Assembly (NCBI GenBank): GCA_039984955.1
Contig: JBDWTN010000007.1
Coordinates: forward strand, 372,001 to 436,000
From: Marinobacter alexandrii
GTDB taxonomy: Bacteria > Bacteroidota > Bacteroidia > Cytophagales > Cyclobacteriaceae
DNA: 64,000 bases
Direction of reading: 5' to 3'
How positions within the stretch are numbered: position 1 is the stretch's first letter; each line of letters starts with the position of its first letter. Shown here piece after piece: positions 1 through 8,683 of this stretch. The notes below the pieces were generated by a model. That model was not told the DNA's origin. It made no database searches and saw only the letters and a program-made list of their open reading frames with translations. Position numbers and translations under genes: made by a program.

Positions 1-1756
1 AGAAGTATGCTTTGTTGACAAGAATTATCAACCTGCTCCTGTCAATTCAAAAGTACTGGATATCATTCGTGACAAGCATTTCACCTATGAACATGCAAGC
101 TATAATGCAGAGATCAATTTGGACCCTCTTGAATTTACGCATGAAAGCCTCAACACTTTGGAAGCAAACCTGATCAAGCATATCAGTTATTTGACAAGCA
201 CTGCAAAGACAATCGATACTGACGTTGTGCTAGTAGGTATTCTTCCCACCATTGAAAGAGAACACTTGACCTCTGATTTCTTCACCCCTATCGGTCGATA
301 CAAGACCATAAATGATCTGTTTAGTGCAACGAGAGGTGAACCTTATGAATTCAGAATCGAAGGAGCTGACCAGCTAATTACCAAGCATGATAATACCATG
401 TTCGAGGGATGTACTACAAGTTTTCAAGTTCATTTACAAGTTAGTGCTGAAGACTTCTCTAAGAAATACAATTGGGCGCAAGTCATAGCCGGGCCTGTAT
501 TGTCTATGGCTACCAACTCACCTTTGCTACTCGGCAAGCGTTTGTGGAGAGAGACGCGTATAGCCCTTTTCCAGCAGTCAATAGATGAGCGTAAATCTAC
601 TCATGGCCTCCTTGAAAAAGCCCCAAGAGTCACTTTTGGAACACACTGGATCAGTAATTCCATCACGGAGATATTTAAAGATGATATTACCCGATATCCG
701 GTACTGCTGCAAAGCCTGGATACAGAAGATTCATTAGATCTACTCAAAAAGGGTGAAATCCCAAAACTAAAAGCATTAAGCATAAACAATGGCTCAGTAT
801 ACCGATGGAACAGGGGATGCTACGGCATCACTAACGGGAAGCCTCACTTAAGAATAGAATGCAGATACATTCCATCCGGCCCCACGGTGGTGGATGAAGT
901 GGCAAATTCTGCTTTCTGGCTTGGATTGATGAATGCACCACCCGACGAATACAAAGACTTGTCTAAGTTGATAGACTTTGAAGATGCCCGCTCAAACTTT
1001 ATCAAAGCTGCTAGAATGGGCTTAGGTGCTCAGTTCAAATGGATCAACCACAAACGTATTCCAGCAAAAGAATTGATTCTATCCGAACTACTTCCATTGG
1101 CCAAAGAAGGGCTCATTAAGGCTGGAATAGTCTCAAGAGATATTCAAAAGTACCTCGGAGTTATTGAAGATAGAGTCAAAACAGAAAGTACAGGATCTCA
1201 ATGGATGCTAGACGCATATAAGGAGTTCAAAAAAGAAAGCACTCCTTCCATTGCAGCAATGAATCTCACGAACGTAATGATCAAACAGCAAAAAAAGAAC
1301 ATTCCTATTCATCGATGGAAATCAACTTTTAATAAAGAAGAAATCGATCTATCACGCGATTTAAAAGCTGCGCAAATAATGTCCAGGGATTTGTTCACTG
1401 TGCGAGAGGATGATCCTGTAAAGCTTGCGAGCAATATGATGATCTGGAAAAATGTAAGACACATTCCGGTAGAGGATAAAAACGGGAAACTAAGGGGCCT
1501 TATCACCTCCAATCAAATACAAAAAGGACTTGGAAATACAGCAGAAATCATAGTAAAAGAAATAATGCTAAATGACCCAATCTCTATAAGCCCTGAAACA
1601 GACATAACAGAGGTAACAAAACTCATGACAGAACAAAACTTGAGCGGCCTACCTGTCACAGATAATGGTTATTTGGTCGGCATCATTACTGAACGTGATT
1701 TTATGAGACTTATTAAAAAATGGTTGAACCAAAAGAAAAGCCAATGGAACCGGTAA
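1..1756 (+). CDS. Glutamate-cysteine-ligase-like (GCS2-type) enzyme fused to a CBS pair, 5' partial
   Basis: The reading frame is open from base 2 of the window without a stop, so the true start lies upstream; the TTG at 119 is only an internal codon. The first part resembles the GCS2/carboxylate-amine ligase fold (KRLWRETRIALFQQS, then LRIECRYIPSGPTVVDE, the Arg/Glu-rich core of that family). The last 120 or so residues hold two CBS motifs (IMSRDLFTV..HIPVEDKNGKLRGLIT and IMLNDPISI..GLPVTDNGYLVGIIT), which usually bind adenine nucleotides and regulate the attached domain. Substrate is unknown; ligation of an amino acid to a carboxylate is inferred. It overlaps the aspartoacylase-like gene downstream, suggesting translational coupling and perhaps a make/break pair for an amide bond. 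Confidence 0.75.
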   Translation, partial: EVCFVDKNYQPAPVNSKVLDIIRDKHFTYEHASYNAEINLDPLEFTHESLNTLEANLIKHISYLTSTAKTIDTDVVLVGILPTIEREHLTSDFFTPIGRYKTINDLFSATRGEPYEFRIEGADQLITKHDNTMFEGCTTSFQVHLQVSAEDFSKKYNWAQVIAGPVLSMATNSPLLLGKRLWRETRIALFQQSIDERKSTHGLLEKAPRVTFGTHWISNSITEIFKDDITRYPVLLQSLDTEDSLDLLKKGEIPKLKALSINNGSVYRWNRGCYGITNGKPHLRIECRYIPSGPTVVDEVANSAFWLGLMNAPPDEYKDLSKLIDFEDARSNFIKAARMGLGAQFKWINHKRIPAKELILSELLPLAKEGLIKAGIVSRDIQKYLGVIEDRVKTESTGSQWMLDAYKEFKKESTPSIAAMNLTNVMIKQQKKNIPIHRWKSTFNKEEIDLSRDLKAAQIMSRDLFTVREDDPVKLASNMMIWKNVRHIPVEDKNGKLRGLITSNQIQKGLGNTAEIIVKEIMLNDPISISPETDITEVTKLMTEQNLSGLPVTDNGYLVGIITERDFMRLIKKWLNQKKSQWNR

Positions 1757-2922
1757 TCATACCCATCAACAATAAAAATAAATCACAACTCAAACGAATC
1801 ATTGGAACTTATGATCGAGGTGAATCAGGCACAACAATCATCTGCTTTTGTAGCATTCATGGCAATGAGCCGACAGGAAAAATAGCTTTTGAGCGCGTCA
1901 TAGAAACTCTCAGGAGATTAGAACCCGATTTCGAAGGAAAAATCATCGGCGTATGGGGGAATATGACAGCAAGTACAGAGCACGAAAGGTTTATAGATAT
2001 GGACTTGAACAGGGTGTGGACAGAAGAGCGCATAAAAATGTTGGATGAAGGATATGAAGATTTTCCTGAAGACCTTGTTGAAGATTTAGAGCAGAAGTAT
2101 TTGTGGAAAATAATTCATCAGGAAATAGCAAAAAGCTTAGGACCCATAATTTTTCTAGATCTTCACACGACTTCTTCAGAGAGTCAGCCATTTATATCCA
2201 TCAATGATACGTTGAAAAATCGCTTCTTCGCAAGAAGATATCCACTTCCCATTATCCTCGGATTAGAAGAACATCTTGATGGAACGATCCTTAGCTACAT
2301 CAATGAACTTGGACACATTGCCATCGGGGTTGAGGGAGGACAACATGATGCCCTATCTTCCATAGAAAATCATGAAGCCATCATTTGGTCTACTCTATCA
2401 TTCGCAGACTGCATAAACAGCACTCAAATACCAGAGGCGAAACATACGTATGAAGTATTAGCTAAGAATGCCCTAGATGGTAAAAGGATATTTGAGGTAA
2501 GATATAGGCATCAGGTAGATACTAATTCATCATTTACTATGAACTCTGGATACATAAATTTTCAGCCGGTTCGAAAAAATGAGGTTTTAGCAAAAGAGTT
2601 GGACAGCCAGGTGCAATCTCCAGAAAAAGGTCGGTTATTCATGCCTTTGTATCAAAAGCTTGGAAATGATGGGTTTTTCATTGTGAGAGAAATTAGAAAA
2701 TTTTGGCTAGACGTATCAGCATTTCTTAGAAAAATCCATTTCCATCGCTTCATCCAGTTCTTACCTGGAATTGGAAAGTATAAGGAATTGGATCACACCA
2801 TAGTGGTTAATAGAAAAATTGCGAGATGGTACGTGATTGACTTTTTTCACCTGCTAGGATTTCGCAGAAAACTAAAAGAGGGCAACAAAATGATCTTTAT
2901 TCGAAGACCTCATGATCTCTAA
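1720..2922 (+). CDS. Succinylglutamate desuccinylase/aspartoacylase family zinc hydrolase
   Basis: Zn-dependent carboxypeptidase-fold amidohydrolase of the AstE/AspA family. Visible zinc ligands are H47 and E50 in SIHGNEPTG and H149 in FLDLHTTSSE; R98 in MDLNRVW is the usual substrate-binding arginine. At about 400 residues it is longer than AstE (about 320), with an extra C-terminal part rich in basic and aromatic residues. Two starts are possible: the ATG at 1720, which overlaps the upstream gene by 37 bases, or the ATG at 1744 with a 13-base overlap. The overlap with the GCS2-CBS gene suggests one operon; the natural amide substrate cannot be read from the sequence. Confidence 0.8.
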   Translation: MVEPKEKPMEPVIIPINNKNKSQLKRIIGTYDRGESGTTIICFCSIHGNEPTGKIAFERVIETLRRLEPDFEGKIIGVWGNMTASTEHERFIDMDLNRVWTEERIKMLDEGYEDFPEDLVEDLEQKYLWKIIHQEIAKSLGPIIFLDLHTTSSESQPFISINDTLKNRFFARRYPLPIILGLEEHLDGTILSYINELGHIAIGVEGGQHDALSSIENHEAIIWSTLSFADCINSTQIPEAKHTYEVLAKNALDGKRIFEVRYRHQVDTNSSFTMNSGYINFQPVRKNEVLAKELDSQVQSPEKGRLFMPLYQKLGNDGFFIVREIRKFWLDVSAFLRKIHFHRFIQFLPGIGKYKELDHTIVVNRKIARWYVIDFFHLLGFRRKLKEGNKMIFIRRPHDL

Positions 2923-2935
2923 AACAAAACATTGA

Positions 2936-4327
2936 ATGAACATACGAATTAAGTTTTTAGGTGCAGCCAAGACAGTTACTGGATCAAAATATTTATTAGA
3001 TATTGATAATTTACGATTGCTGGTTGACTGTGGATTGTTCCAAGGTGTTCGTGACCTGCGAGAACGAAATTGGAATGAATTCCCTATTGACCCCAAGACG
3101 ATTAATGCAGTAGTGCTCACGCATGCTCATATAGATCACTCGGGTTATCTCCCCAGGTTGGTCAGACAGGGATTCAGTGGCCCAATTTATTGCACTGAAG
3201 CTACGGCAGATTTACTTGAAGTCATGCTGCTCGATGCTGCTAAACTACAAGAAGAAGAAGCCGAATGGGCTCATAAGAAAGGATATTCAAGGCACTCATC
3301 TCCACAACCTTTATTTACCATTGAAGACGCTAAAAAAGCACTTTCAATGCTTCAAGGTCATCCTTATGAAAAATCTGTACACTTGAATTCTAAGGTAGAA
3401 ATTGTTTTTTCAGATGCTGGGCATATTTTGGGCTCATCTATCGTGTCTATGCAAATAGCAGGCAATGAGCAGATGAAGAAAATTATCTTTTCAGGAGACT
3501 TAGGTCCTGCTAATCATCCGGTGCTTCATCCATCCAAAAAGCTTCAAGAAGCTGATATCATACTTGTAGAATCCACTTATGGAAACCGAGAAGTGAAGAC
3601 TGAAAATCCTATTCTCCTTTTTCAAGAAATCATCAATGAGACACTTCAAAATGATGGATGTCTTCTCATTCCCTCTTTTGCTGTAGGCAGAACACAAGCC
3701 ATTTTGTACTACCTTAAACAACTTTTGGAACAAGGGTTGATCCCGAATGTGCCTGTTTACATTGACAGTCCAATGGCCATAAGCGCAACAGCACTTTACA
3801 GGAAACATCACGAATACCACAAATTAAAAAAAGCAGATTCTCCCAGTATTTTCGACTACAAAAATTTCCACTATCTACAGCCTCAGGATGCTTCAGTAGC
3901 GTTGAATAATGTCACTAAAAATGCAATCATCATCTCAGCAAGTGGCATGTGTGCAGGTGGAAGGATACTCCATCATCTATATCATAGACTGCCCAGAGAA
4001 AATGACACGGTTTTGTTTGTAGGCTATCAGGCAGAAGGTACGCGAGGGCGAAAAATCTTGGAAGGTGATGAGTTTGTGAGCATTTTCGGGCAACATGTTC
4101 CGATAAAATGTAACATCAGAAAACTCAACGGTTTCTCAGCTCATGGAGATAAAACAGAAATCCTTGATTGGCTAAGGCATTTCACTAATCCGCCCAAGCG
4201 GACATTCATCGTGCATGGAGAAGCAGAGAGCTCCTATCAATTAGCCAGGTCTATAAGAAAGATGGAGTGGAAAAATGTCATCGTCCCCGAATACTTAGAA
4301 TCGTTTCAACTTTTTGAACATATCTGA
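2936..4327 (+). CDS. Metallo-beta-lactamase fold beta-CASP ribonuclease-like protein
   Basis: Bacterial homologue of the CPSF73/Ysh1 type of RNA-processing nuclease. The HxHxDH zinc motif is intact at residues 63-68 (LTHAHIDHSG), followed by GHILGSS, FSGDLG, the beta-CASP signature SASGMCAGGRILHH, FSAHGD and a terminal VHGE, in the expected order. The length (463 residues) is typical. No signal peptide, so cytoplasmic. It starts 13 bases after the aspartoacylase-like gene and is probably in the same transcript. RNA endo/exonuclease activity is family knowledge; the target RNA is unknown. Confidence 0.88.
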   Translation: MNIRIKFLGAAKTVTGSKYLLDIDNLRLLVDCGLFQGVRDLRERNWNEFPIDPKTINAVVLTHAHIDHSGYLPRLVRQGFSGPIYCTEATADLLEVMLLDAAKLQEEEAEWAHKKGYSRHSSPQPLFTIEDAKKALSMLQGHPYEKSVHLNSKVEIVFSDAGHILGSSIVSMQIAGNEQMKKIIFSGDLGPANHPVLHPSKKLQEADIILVESTYGNREVKTENPILLFQEIINETLQNDGCLLIPSFAVGRTQAILYYLKQLLEQGLIPNVPVYIDSPMAISATALYRKHHEYHKLKKADSPSIFDYKNFHYLQPQDASVALNNVTKNAIIISASGMCAGGRILHHLYHRLPRENDTVLFVGYQAEGTRGRKILEGDEFVSIFGQHVPIKCNIRKLNGFSAHGDKTEILDWLRHFTNPPKRTFIVHGEAESSYQLARSIRKMEWKNVIVPEYLESFQLFEHI

Positions 4328-4353
4328 TACCTCGCTACAATCAATTTTCTAGC

Positions 4354-4365
4354 TGATCTACATCA
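4354..4365. promoter_or_regulatory. FNR/Crp-like box before the SDR gene
   Basis: TGATCTACATCA fits TGA-N6-TCA, centred 69 bases before the SDR start codon. One of 22 such dyads in the intergenic regions of this window; binding by an FNR-type regulator is inferred. Confidence 0.5.
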
Positions 4366-4414
4366 TTTCCTGAAGAGTTTTTCTAACTGAATTTGCAGTA
4401 AGAATTCAATCACT

Positions 4415-4422
4415 AAAGGAGA
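4415..4422 (+). promoter_or_regulatory. Strong Shine-Dalgarno sequence of the SDR gene
   Basis: AAAGGAGA sits six bases before the ATG at 4429. Most starts in this window show no clear Shine-Dalgarno, as is normal in Bacteroidota, so this stands out and fixes the start. Confidence 0.6.
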
Positions 4423-4428
4423 TAAATT

Positions 4429-5199
4429 ATGAAACGATTAGAAGGAAAAGTAGCGGTAGTAACAGGAGCATCTCTGGGCATTGGTGAAGCTACAGCCGAG
4501 CTCTTTGCAAAAGAGGGCGCCAAAGTGGCAGTTACTGATGTACTGGATGAAGAGGGAAGAAAAGTGGTCGACAAAATAGTACGACTCGGTGGAGAAGCTG
4601 CTTATTGGCACCTTGATGTGACAGATGAAAAAGAAGTAAGTACCGTCTTAAAGGAAGTATTTGATAAATGGGGAAAGCTGAATGTACTGGTAAACAATGC
4701 CGGAATTGCTGGAGCTAATGCACCTACCGATCAGGTTACTGAAGAAGAATGGGATCAAGTGATGGCCGTCAATGTGAAAGGTGTATTCTTCTGCACCAAG
4801 CATGCTGTTCCTTACATGAAAAAAAGTGGTCCTTCAAGTATCATCAATTTGTCATCCATTTATGGAATCATAAGTGCCCCTGATATTCCTCCATATCATG
4901 CATCGAAAGGAGCTGTAAGGTCAATGTCCAAAACAGATGCGCTATTGTATGCATCGGAACAAATTCGTGCAAACTCTATTCATCCTGGTTTTATCTGGAC
5001 TCCTCTCGTAGAAGATTTTTTAGGTCAAAGTGGAGGCAGCATCGAAGAAGGAAGAAAAGCCACTGACGAGCTTCACCCCATCGGACACATGGGAGAGCCT
5101 GACGATATCGCATATGGCGCCTTGTATCTGGCTTCCGACGAATCAAAGTTTGTAACCGGAGAGGAGCTGGTTATTGATGGTGGATATACAGCTCAATAA
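4429..5199 (+). CDS. Short-chain dehydrogenase/reductase (classical SDR)
   Basis: NAD(P)-dependent Rossmann oxidoreductase of 256 residues. The cofactor motif TGASLGIG is at residues 12-19, NNAG at 89-92, and the catalytic Ser142/143, Tyr156 and Lys160 lie in LSSIYGI and YHASK. D37 and D40 in VTDVLD after beta-2 suggest NAD(H) rather than NADP(H). It ends with the common IDGGYTAQ. It resembles glucose/cyclic-alcohol dehydrogenases, but SDR substrates cannot be called from motifs. It has its own upstream spacer with an FNR-like box and a strong Shine-Dalgarno, which points to induced, high-level expression. Confidence 0.88.
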   Translation: MKRLEGKVAVVTGASLGIGEATAELFAKEGAKVAVTDVLDEEGRKVVDKIVRLGGEAAYWHLDVTDEKEVSTVLKEVFDKWGKLNVLVNNAGIAGANAPTDQVTEEEWDQVMAVNVKGVFFCTKHAVPYMKKSGPSSIINLSSIYGIISAPDIPPYHASKGAVRSMSKTDALLYASEQIRANSIHPGFIWTPLVEDFLGQSGGSIEEGRKATDELHPIGHMGEPDDIAYGALYLASDESKFVTGEELVIDGGYTAQ

Positions 5200-5223
5200 A
5201 TTCCTGATTTCAACAGAAAAATT

Positions 5224-5811
5224 ATGAAAAAAGCAAGATTACTATTACTCACAATAGTATGTGCATGTAGTTCGGTACAGATATTCACAGATTATGACAA
5301 GGAAGCTGCTTTTGCCGGTTATTTAACATTTGAGATGGGGCCTCCTTCAGAGAATTTACCAAACGATCCGATCATCAATGATCTGAATGGTCAGCGGATA
5401 AGAAAAGCCATTGCTCGTCAACTAGAAGCTCGTGGCTACAGACAAGCTCCTCAGGCCGATTTAATGGTCAATATCTATGTGAAAATAGAGCAGAAAACAG
5501 AAGAGGTAACTCGATATGACGGACCATATTTTCCTTATCATTCAAGATTCTGGTACTACGGGTATTGGGGAAATTATTACAATTTTTGGGGTTCAGGATG
5601 GGGCTACACTACCGTCCATGTTCGAGACTATGACGAAGGAACACTCATCGTGGATCTTGTAGATACCAAAACAAAAAGACTGGTGTGGCACGGTGTTGCC
5701 ACAGGCACTCCTGAAAAGTTCAAAAAGAAAACGGAAGAGCGAATAAATGAAGTAATTGAAAGAATGTTTGATGAATACCCATATCGTGCAGGGGATGGCT
5801 TCCAAAATTGA
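5224..5811 (+). CDS. DUF4136 family lipoprotein
   Basis: 195 residues starting with a short hydrophobic leader and a Cys near position 15 (TIVCACSSV), a plausible lipobox, so probably a periplasmic or outer-membrane-facing lipoprotein. The body matches the DUF4136 pattern: IRKAIARQLEARGYRQ, then ADLMVNIYVK, a Tyr/Gly/Trp-rich central stretch, and VDLVDTKTKRLVWHGVATG near the C-terminus. Function of the family is unknown. It lies 24 bases after the SDR gene and may share its transcript. Confidence 0.8.
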   Translation: MKKARLLLLTIVCACSSVQIFTDYDKEAAFAGYLTFEMGPPSENLPNDPIINDLNGQRIRKAIARQLEARGYRQAPQADLMVNIYVKIEQKTEEVTRYDGPYFPYHSRFWYYGYWGNYYNFWGSGWGYTTVHVRDYDEGTLIVDLVDTKTKRLVWHGVATGTPEKFKKKTEERINEVIERMFDEYPYRAGDGFQN

Positions 5812-5883
5812 CTAAGGTCCAGAATATCACAAACCTCAACGATTTACTATCTTCCTTTGAAAAACTAGATTGAACTAACTAAA

Positions 5884-6801
5884 ATGAAAAATAACTCCAT
5901 TGGCATCATTGGAATGGGTTGGGTCGGGTCCAGTGTTGCAATATCAATACTGCAAAAAGGGTTGTGTAAAAAATTGTTGTTAAATGACATCAATATGGAC
6001 ATTGCTGAAGGCGAGGCAATGGACTTAAACCATGGGTCTTCATTTTTTCCCACTGCTGATACACAGGCTTGCTCTATACAAGACATGAAGCATTGCGATG
6101 TGATAGTAATAACGGCTGGCCGAGGTGGAAGACCAGGCGAAACCCGATTGGATTTACTCAAAGAGAATATCAAAATCGTGAAAGATATCTCATCCCAATT
6201 AAAAGAATATAAAGGCATATTAGTCATTGTATCAAACCCCGTGGACGTACTGACTTATTACTATCAAAAATTCACCGGTTTGCCAGTTGAACGAGTCATA
6301 GGCACAGGGACTATGCTAGATACCGCACGTCTTCGCGAGATGATTGGTAAGCGGATAAAGGTTGACCCTAAAAGCATTCATGCCAATGTCATTGCCGAGC
6401 ATGGAGATTCAGAAGTAGTGCTATGGTCCTCAGCAATGGTGGGTGGCATGCCCCTTCGAAACTGGGAAGGTTGGTCTACCTCCGATGAAGAAAACATCAC
6501 TATCCAGGTTCGCAAAGCAGCTCAAGAGATTATTAAACGAAAGGGAGCTACCAATCATGCTATTGGATTGGTAACAGCAACACTGCTGAAATGGTTAATG
6601 TATGGGCACAAAAGAGTGTGCAACATTTCCTCTACACTCAATGGTCCCTATGGATTAAGTGATATCGCACTTTCTGTACCTACCCTCATTGGTGAAAATG
6701 GAATTGACCGACTCATCGAAGTAGAAATGACTTCTTCAGAACAAGAAAAACTAGCACTTTCCGCTCAAGTATTGCGGAGGGCCATTGACAGTGTGGCGTA
6801 G
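5884..6801 (+). CDS. Lactate/malate dehydrogenase family 2-hydroxyacid dehydrogenase
   Basis: 305 residues with the NAD motif G10-x-G12-x-x-G15, D35 for the adenosine ribose, catalytic H173 in AEHGDSE, and the D146/R149 pair in LDTARL. The active-site loop reads AGRGGRPGETR (78-88). At the position that discriminates lactate (Gln102) from malate (Arg102) dehydrogenases this protein has Gly82, so neither assignment is safe; a different or bulkier 2-oxoacid is possible. The rest (SNPVDVLTYYYQK, EHGDSEVVLWS) looks more LDH- than MDH-like. It follows the DUF4136 gene by 72 bases. Confidence 0.82.
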   Translation: MKNNSIGIIGMGWVGSSVAISILQKGLCKKLLLNDINMDIAEGEAMDLNHGSSFFPTADTQACSIQDMKHCDVIVITAGRGGRPGETRLDLLKENIKIVKDISSQLKEYKGILVIVSNPVDVLTYYYQKFTGLPVERVIGTGTMLDTARLREMIGKRIKVDPKSIHANVIAEHGDSEVVLWSSAMVGGMPLRNWEGWSTSDEENITIQVRKAAQEIIKRKGATNHAIGLVTATLLKWLMYGHKRVCNISSTLNGPYGLSDIALSVPTLIGENGIDRLIEVEMTSSEQEKLALSAQVLRRAIDSVA

Positions 6802-6822
6802 TAATGTGTAGGATGTTTCTCT

Positions 6823-7320
6823 CTATTTCGTACACTTCTTAATAAGCTTATACGCCCAATCATAATGGCTGGATGTGGCTGAAATCAGATAGGCTCCTAA
6901 AGAAGTAGTTCCTGTCCATTTATATCTTTTCTTTTCAAACAGTTCCTCATCTGAATGCTTATTTATAAGATCACTCATTTTTTTGTGTGTACCTGCAAAT
7001 AACTCTCTAGACTTTTCCAGGGAATTGCCGGAATACTTTTTCTGAATTTCCCGATTGAGGTCAGGAACAGTTTTCCAGGTATATCCTTTAGCAGGAATAT
7101 CAGGCTTCTCTCCAGTCATTCCAACTTTATACCAGTCTATCACCATAAGATGCCAGTGATGCAAATGGCATATCACGTCACTAATATTTCTATTGAGTGT
7201 GCCTTCTGGAAAATCACTTTGCCTTTTTATCTCGAGCAGTTGATCTATGAAATCATTCAGTTTTTGATAGTTTTTATCACTTAGTGATACTAACTCATTC
7301 TTTGTTGTTGGTCTTGGCAT
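6823..7320 (-). CDS. ClbS/DfsB (DUF1706) family four-helix-bundle protein
   Basis: 165 residues. It carries the hallmarks of the DUF1706/ClbS family: an N-terminal RPTTKNEL, an early NRNISDVICHLHHWHLM helix, a GYTWKT segment, and a C-terminal TSSHYDWAYKLIKK helix. ClbS itself protects against colibactin by opening its cyclopropane; most family members have no known substrate. The DinB-like bundle is cytoplasmic. It is convergent with the dehydrogenase gene (22-base gap) and is followed upstream by a DNA alkylation repair gene. A remnant of a paralogue lies near 9.45 kb. Confidence 0.82.
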   Translation of the reverse strand: MPRPTTKNELVSLSDKNYQKLNDFIDQLLEIKRQSDFPEGTLNRNISDVICHLHHWHLMVIDWYKVGMTGEKPDIPAKGYTWKTVPDLNREIQKKYSGNSLEKSRELFAGTHKKMSDLINKHSDEELFEKKRYKWTGTTSLGAYLISATSSHYDWAYKLIKKCTK

Positions 7321-7359
7321 AATTATAAAATTTGTTTTCTCATTAAATTTCTCTGGCTA

Positions 7360-8112
7360 CTACTTTTTCATGGCCACTGCTCTTTTGTCCTTCGGCATTT
7401 TTTCAATAGCGTAACGTAAAGCAGTGCGAGGCATCTCAGCCTTGTTCTTCATAACAAAATCAAATACTTCATCTTGATGATGTTTGCTTGCCACTTTGAG
7501 CATCCAGCCGTATCCCTTTTGTACTAAATCATCTGTGTCCATCAATAATATATCAGCAAGCATCAAGATTTTCTCCAAAAACTTACCCTTCCTGGCCGGA
7601 ACTATTAGTGATACAGTAGCCGCTCTTCGCATCCATCTATTCGGAGATTGAGCCCATACTTTCAACTCTTCCAAGTATTGAGGGTACATCTCCAGGAAGC
7701 TCCCAATCGTATGATTGCAAAGTGTATCGCATGATGCCCAGTTGTTCACATATGACTCTACCCAATGCTGAAATACTTCAAAATCCTCTTCCTGAAATTT
7801 CTTTCGAATAGAATAAGACCACTCACATGCCACAAAAGCTTCTTCCAGATAGCCAGATTTCCACAATTCTGTACATAAATCAAACAAGGTTGCTTTGGGA
7901 GTGCCACTCAAAACTTTGTAATACTTCTTTGCAATCTTGCGCACAATGGCAGTTTTCGTCCCGTAGTATTTGATGGGCTCCTTAAAAAAGTGCTTCCCAG
8001 ACAGGCGTGTCTTTTCGTCTACATTACGTTGAATATCCTCTTTGACATGCTTGATTACATCTTCGAAGATTATAGAGGAGTTATTCATTCCATTGATCAC
8101 TTTAGAGAGCAT
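7360..8112 (-). CDS. AlkD-like DNA alkylation repair HEAT-repeat protein
   Basis: 250 residues, largely helical, matching the DNA alkylation repair (AlkC/AlkD) superfamily: YYGTKTAIVRKIAKKYYK near residues 50-66, then ACEWSYSIRKKFQEEDF, SPNRWMRRAATVSLI and QKGYGWMLKVASKHH, the last being a conserved AlkD-like block. Members remove bulky or cationic alkylated bases without base flipping. The gene is 39 bases upstream of the ClbS-like gene on the same strand, so both are likely one damage-defence transcript; a function against genotoxins is inferred. Confidence 0.85.
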   Translation of the reverse strand: MLSKVINGMNNSSIIFEDVIKHVKEDIQRNVDEKTRLSGKHFFKEPIKYYGTKTAIVRKIAKKYYKVLSGTPKATLFDLCTELWKSGYLEEAFVACEWSYSIRKKFQEEDFEVFQHWVESYVNNWASCDTLCNHTIGSFLEMYPQYLEELKVWAQSPNRWMRRAATVSLIVPARKGKFLEKILMLADILLMDTDDLVQKGYGWMLKVASKHHQDEVFDFVMKNKAEMPRTALRYAIEKMPKDKRAVAMKK

Positions 8113-8121
8113 AGGACTATC

Positions 8122-8477
8122 TCAAATAATAAATGTTCCTAAATCGTAGTGAGATCTTCCCGAAGCAGGATAGTCCTTTGCTTCCTCGAGATGGGCATTC
8201 TTAAAGACAGAGCTCTTATATGTTTCATTCTCGCCCTTAAAAACTTTAAATAAATATCCGGGTGTCTTTCCAGAAAAGAGCCACCTACCTTATAGTCTTT
8301 GCTGTGCACAATAATTTGAGCATGTCCAAAATCATCTAGTGAGGATTCACCTAAATAATCGTCTACCACCAGATCCTTATCAAAGAAATGCACAACATAA
8401 TCATCTCCCTTCAAGGGTTCCTTATTTTCCTTGCTGATCAATTTTACATGTAAATGGACGTCTTCTTTCTTTTTCAT
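8122..8477 (-). pseudogene. Transthyretin-like/C2-like small protein gene with a -1 frameshift
   Basis: The zero frame starts at the ATG at 8477 (a GTG at 8504 is an alternative) and stops at 8139, but after HPDIYLK its residues turn into an arginine-rich tail that does not fit the family. Reading in the -1 frame from there gives VFKGENETYKSSVFKNA, HLEEAKDYPASGRSHYDL, ending at 8122, a natural continuation of the usual DLYFKV beta-strand. The switch falls on T-TTA-AAG (minus strand, 8244-8250), a canonical slippery heptamer. So this is a one-base deletion, a sequencing error, or programmed frameshifting. The intact protein would be about 118 residues, cytoplasmic, function unknown. Confidence 0.6.
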
Positions 8478-8504
8478 GTGTATTGCATATTTTTTAATTA
8501 GCAC

Positions 8505-8683
8505 TTAATGGAATTTAATGTAAGCCTCTTATCATTTTTAGGACGGTATGAAATAAGATTCTTATGGACATTCCATGATAGAATCTAGGCCGCTTGCAGG
8601 AGTGATACTATGATTAAAGTCAGGCTTTGATACTGAAAAATGTCCTGTTTCAAAACCTGTGGTTAGGCGTTGTTTAAAGGATC
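8505..8683. other. Intergenic stretch without recognisable gene
   Basis: Holds the upstream region of the transthyretin-like gene. In one minus-strand frame a short piece (SFKQRLTTGFETGHFS) may be a further decayed continuation of the eIF2B-like pseudogene, but this is weak. No box or terminator seen. Confidence 0.3.
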
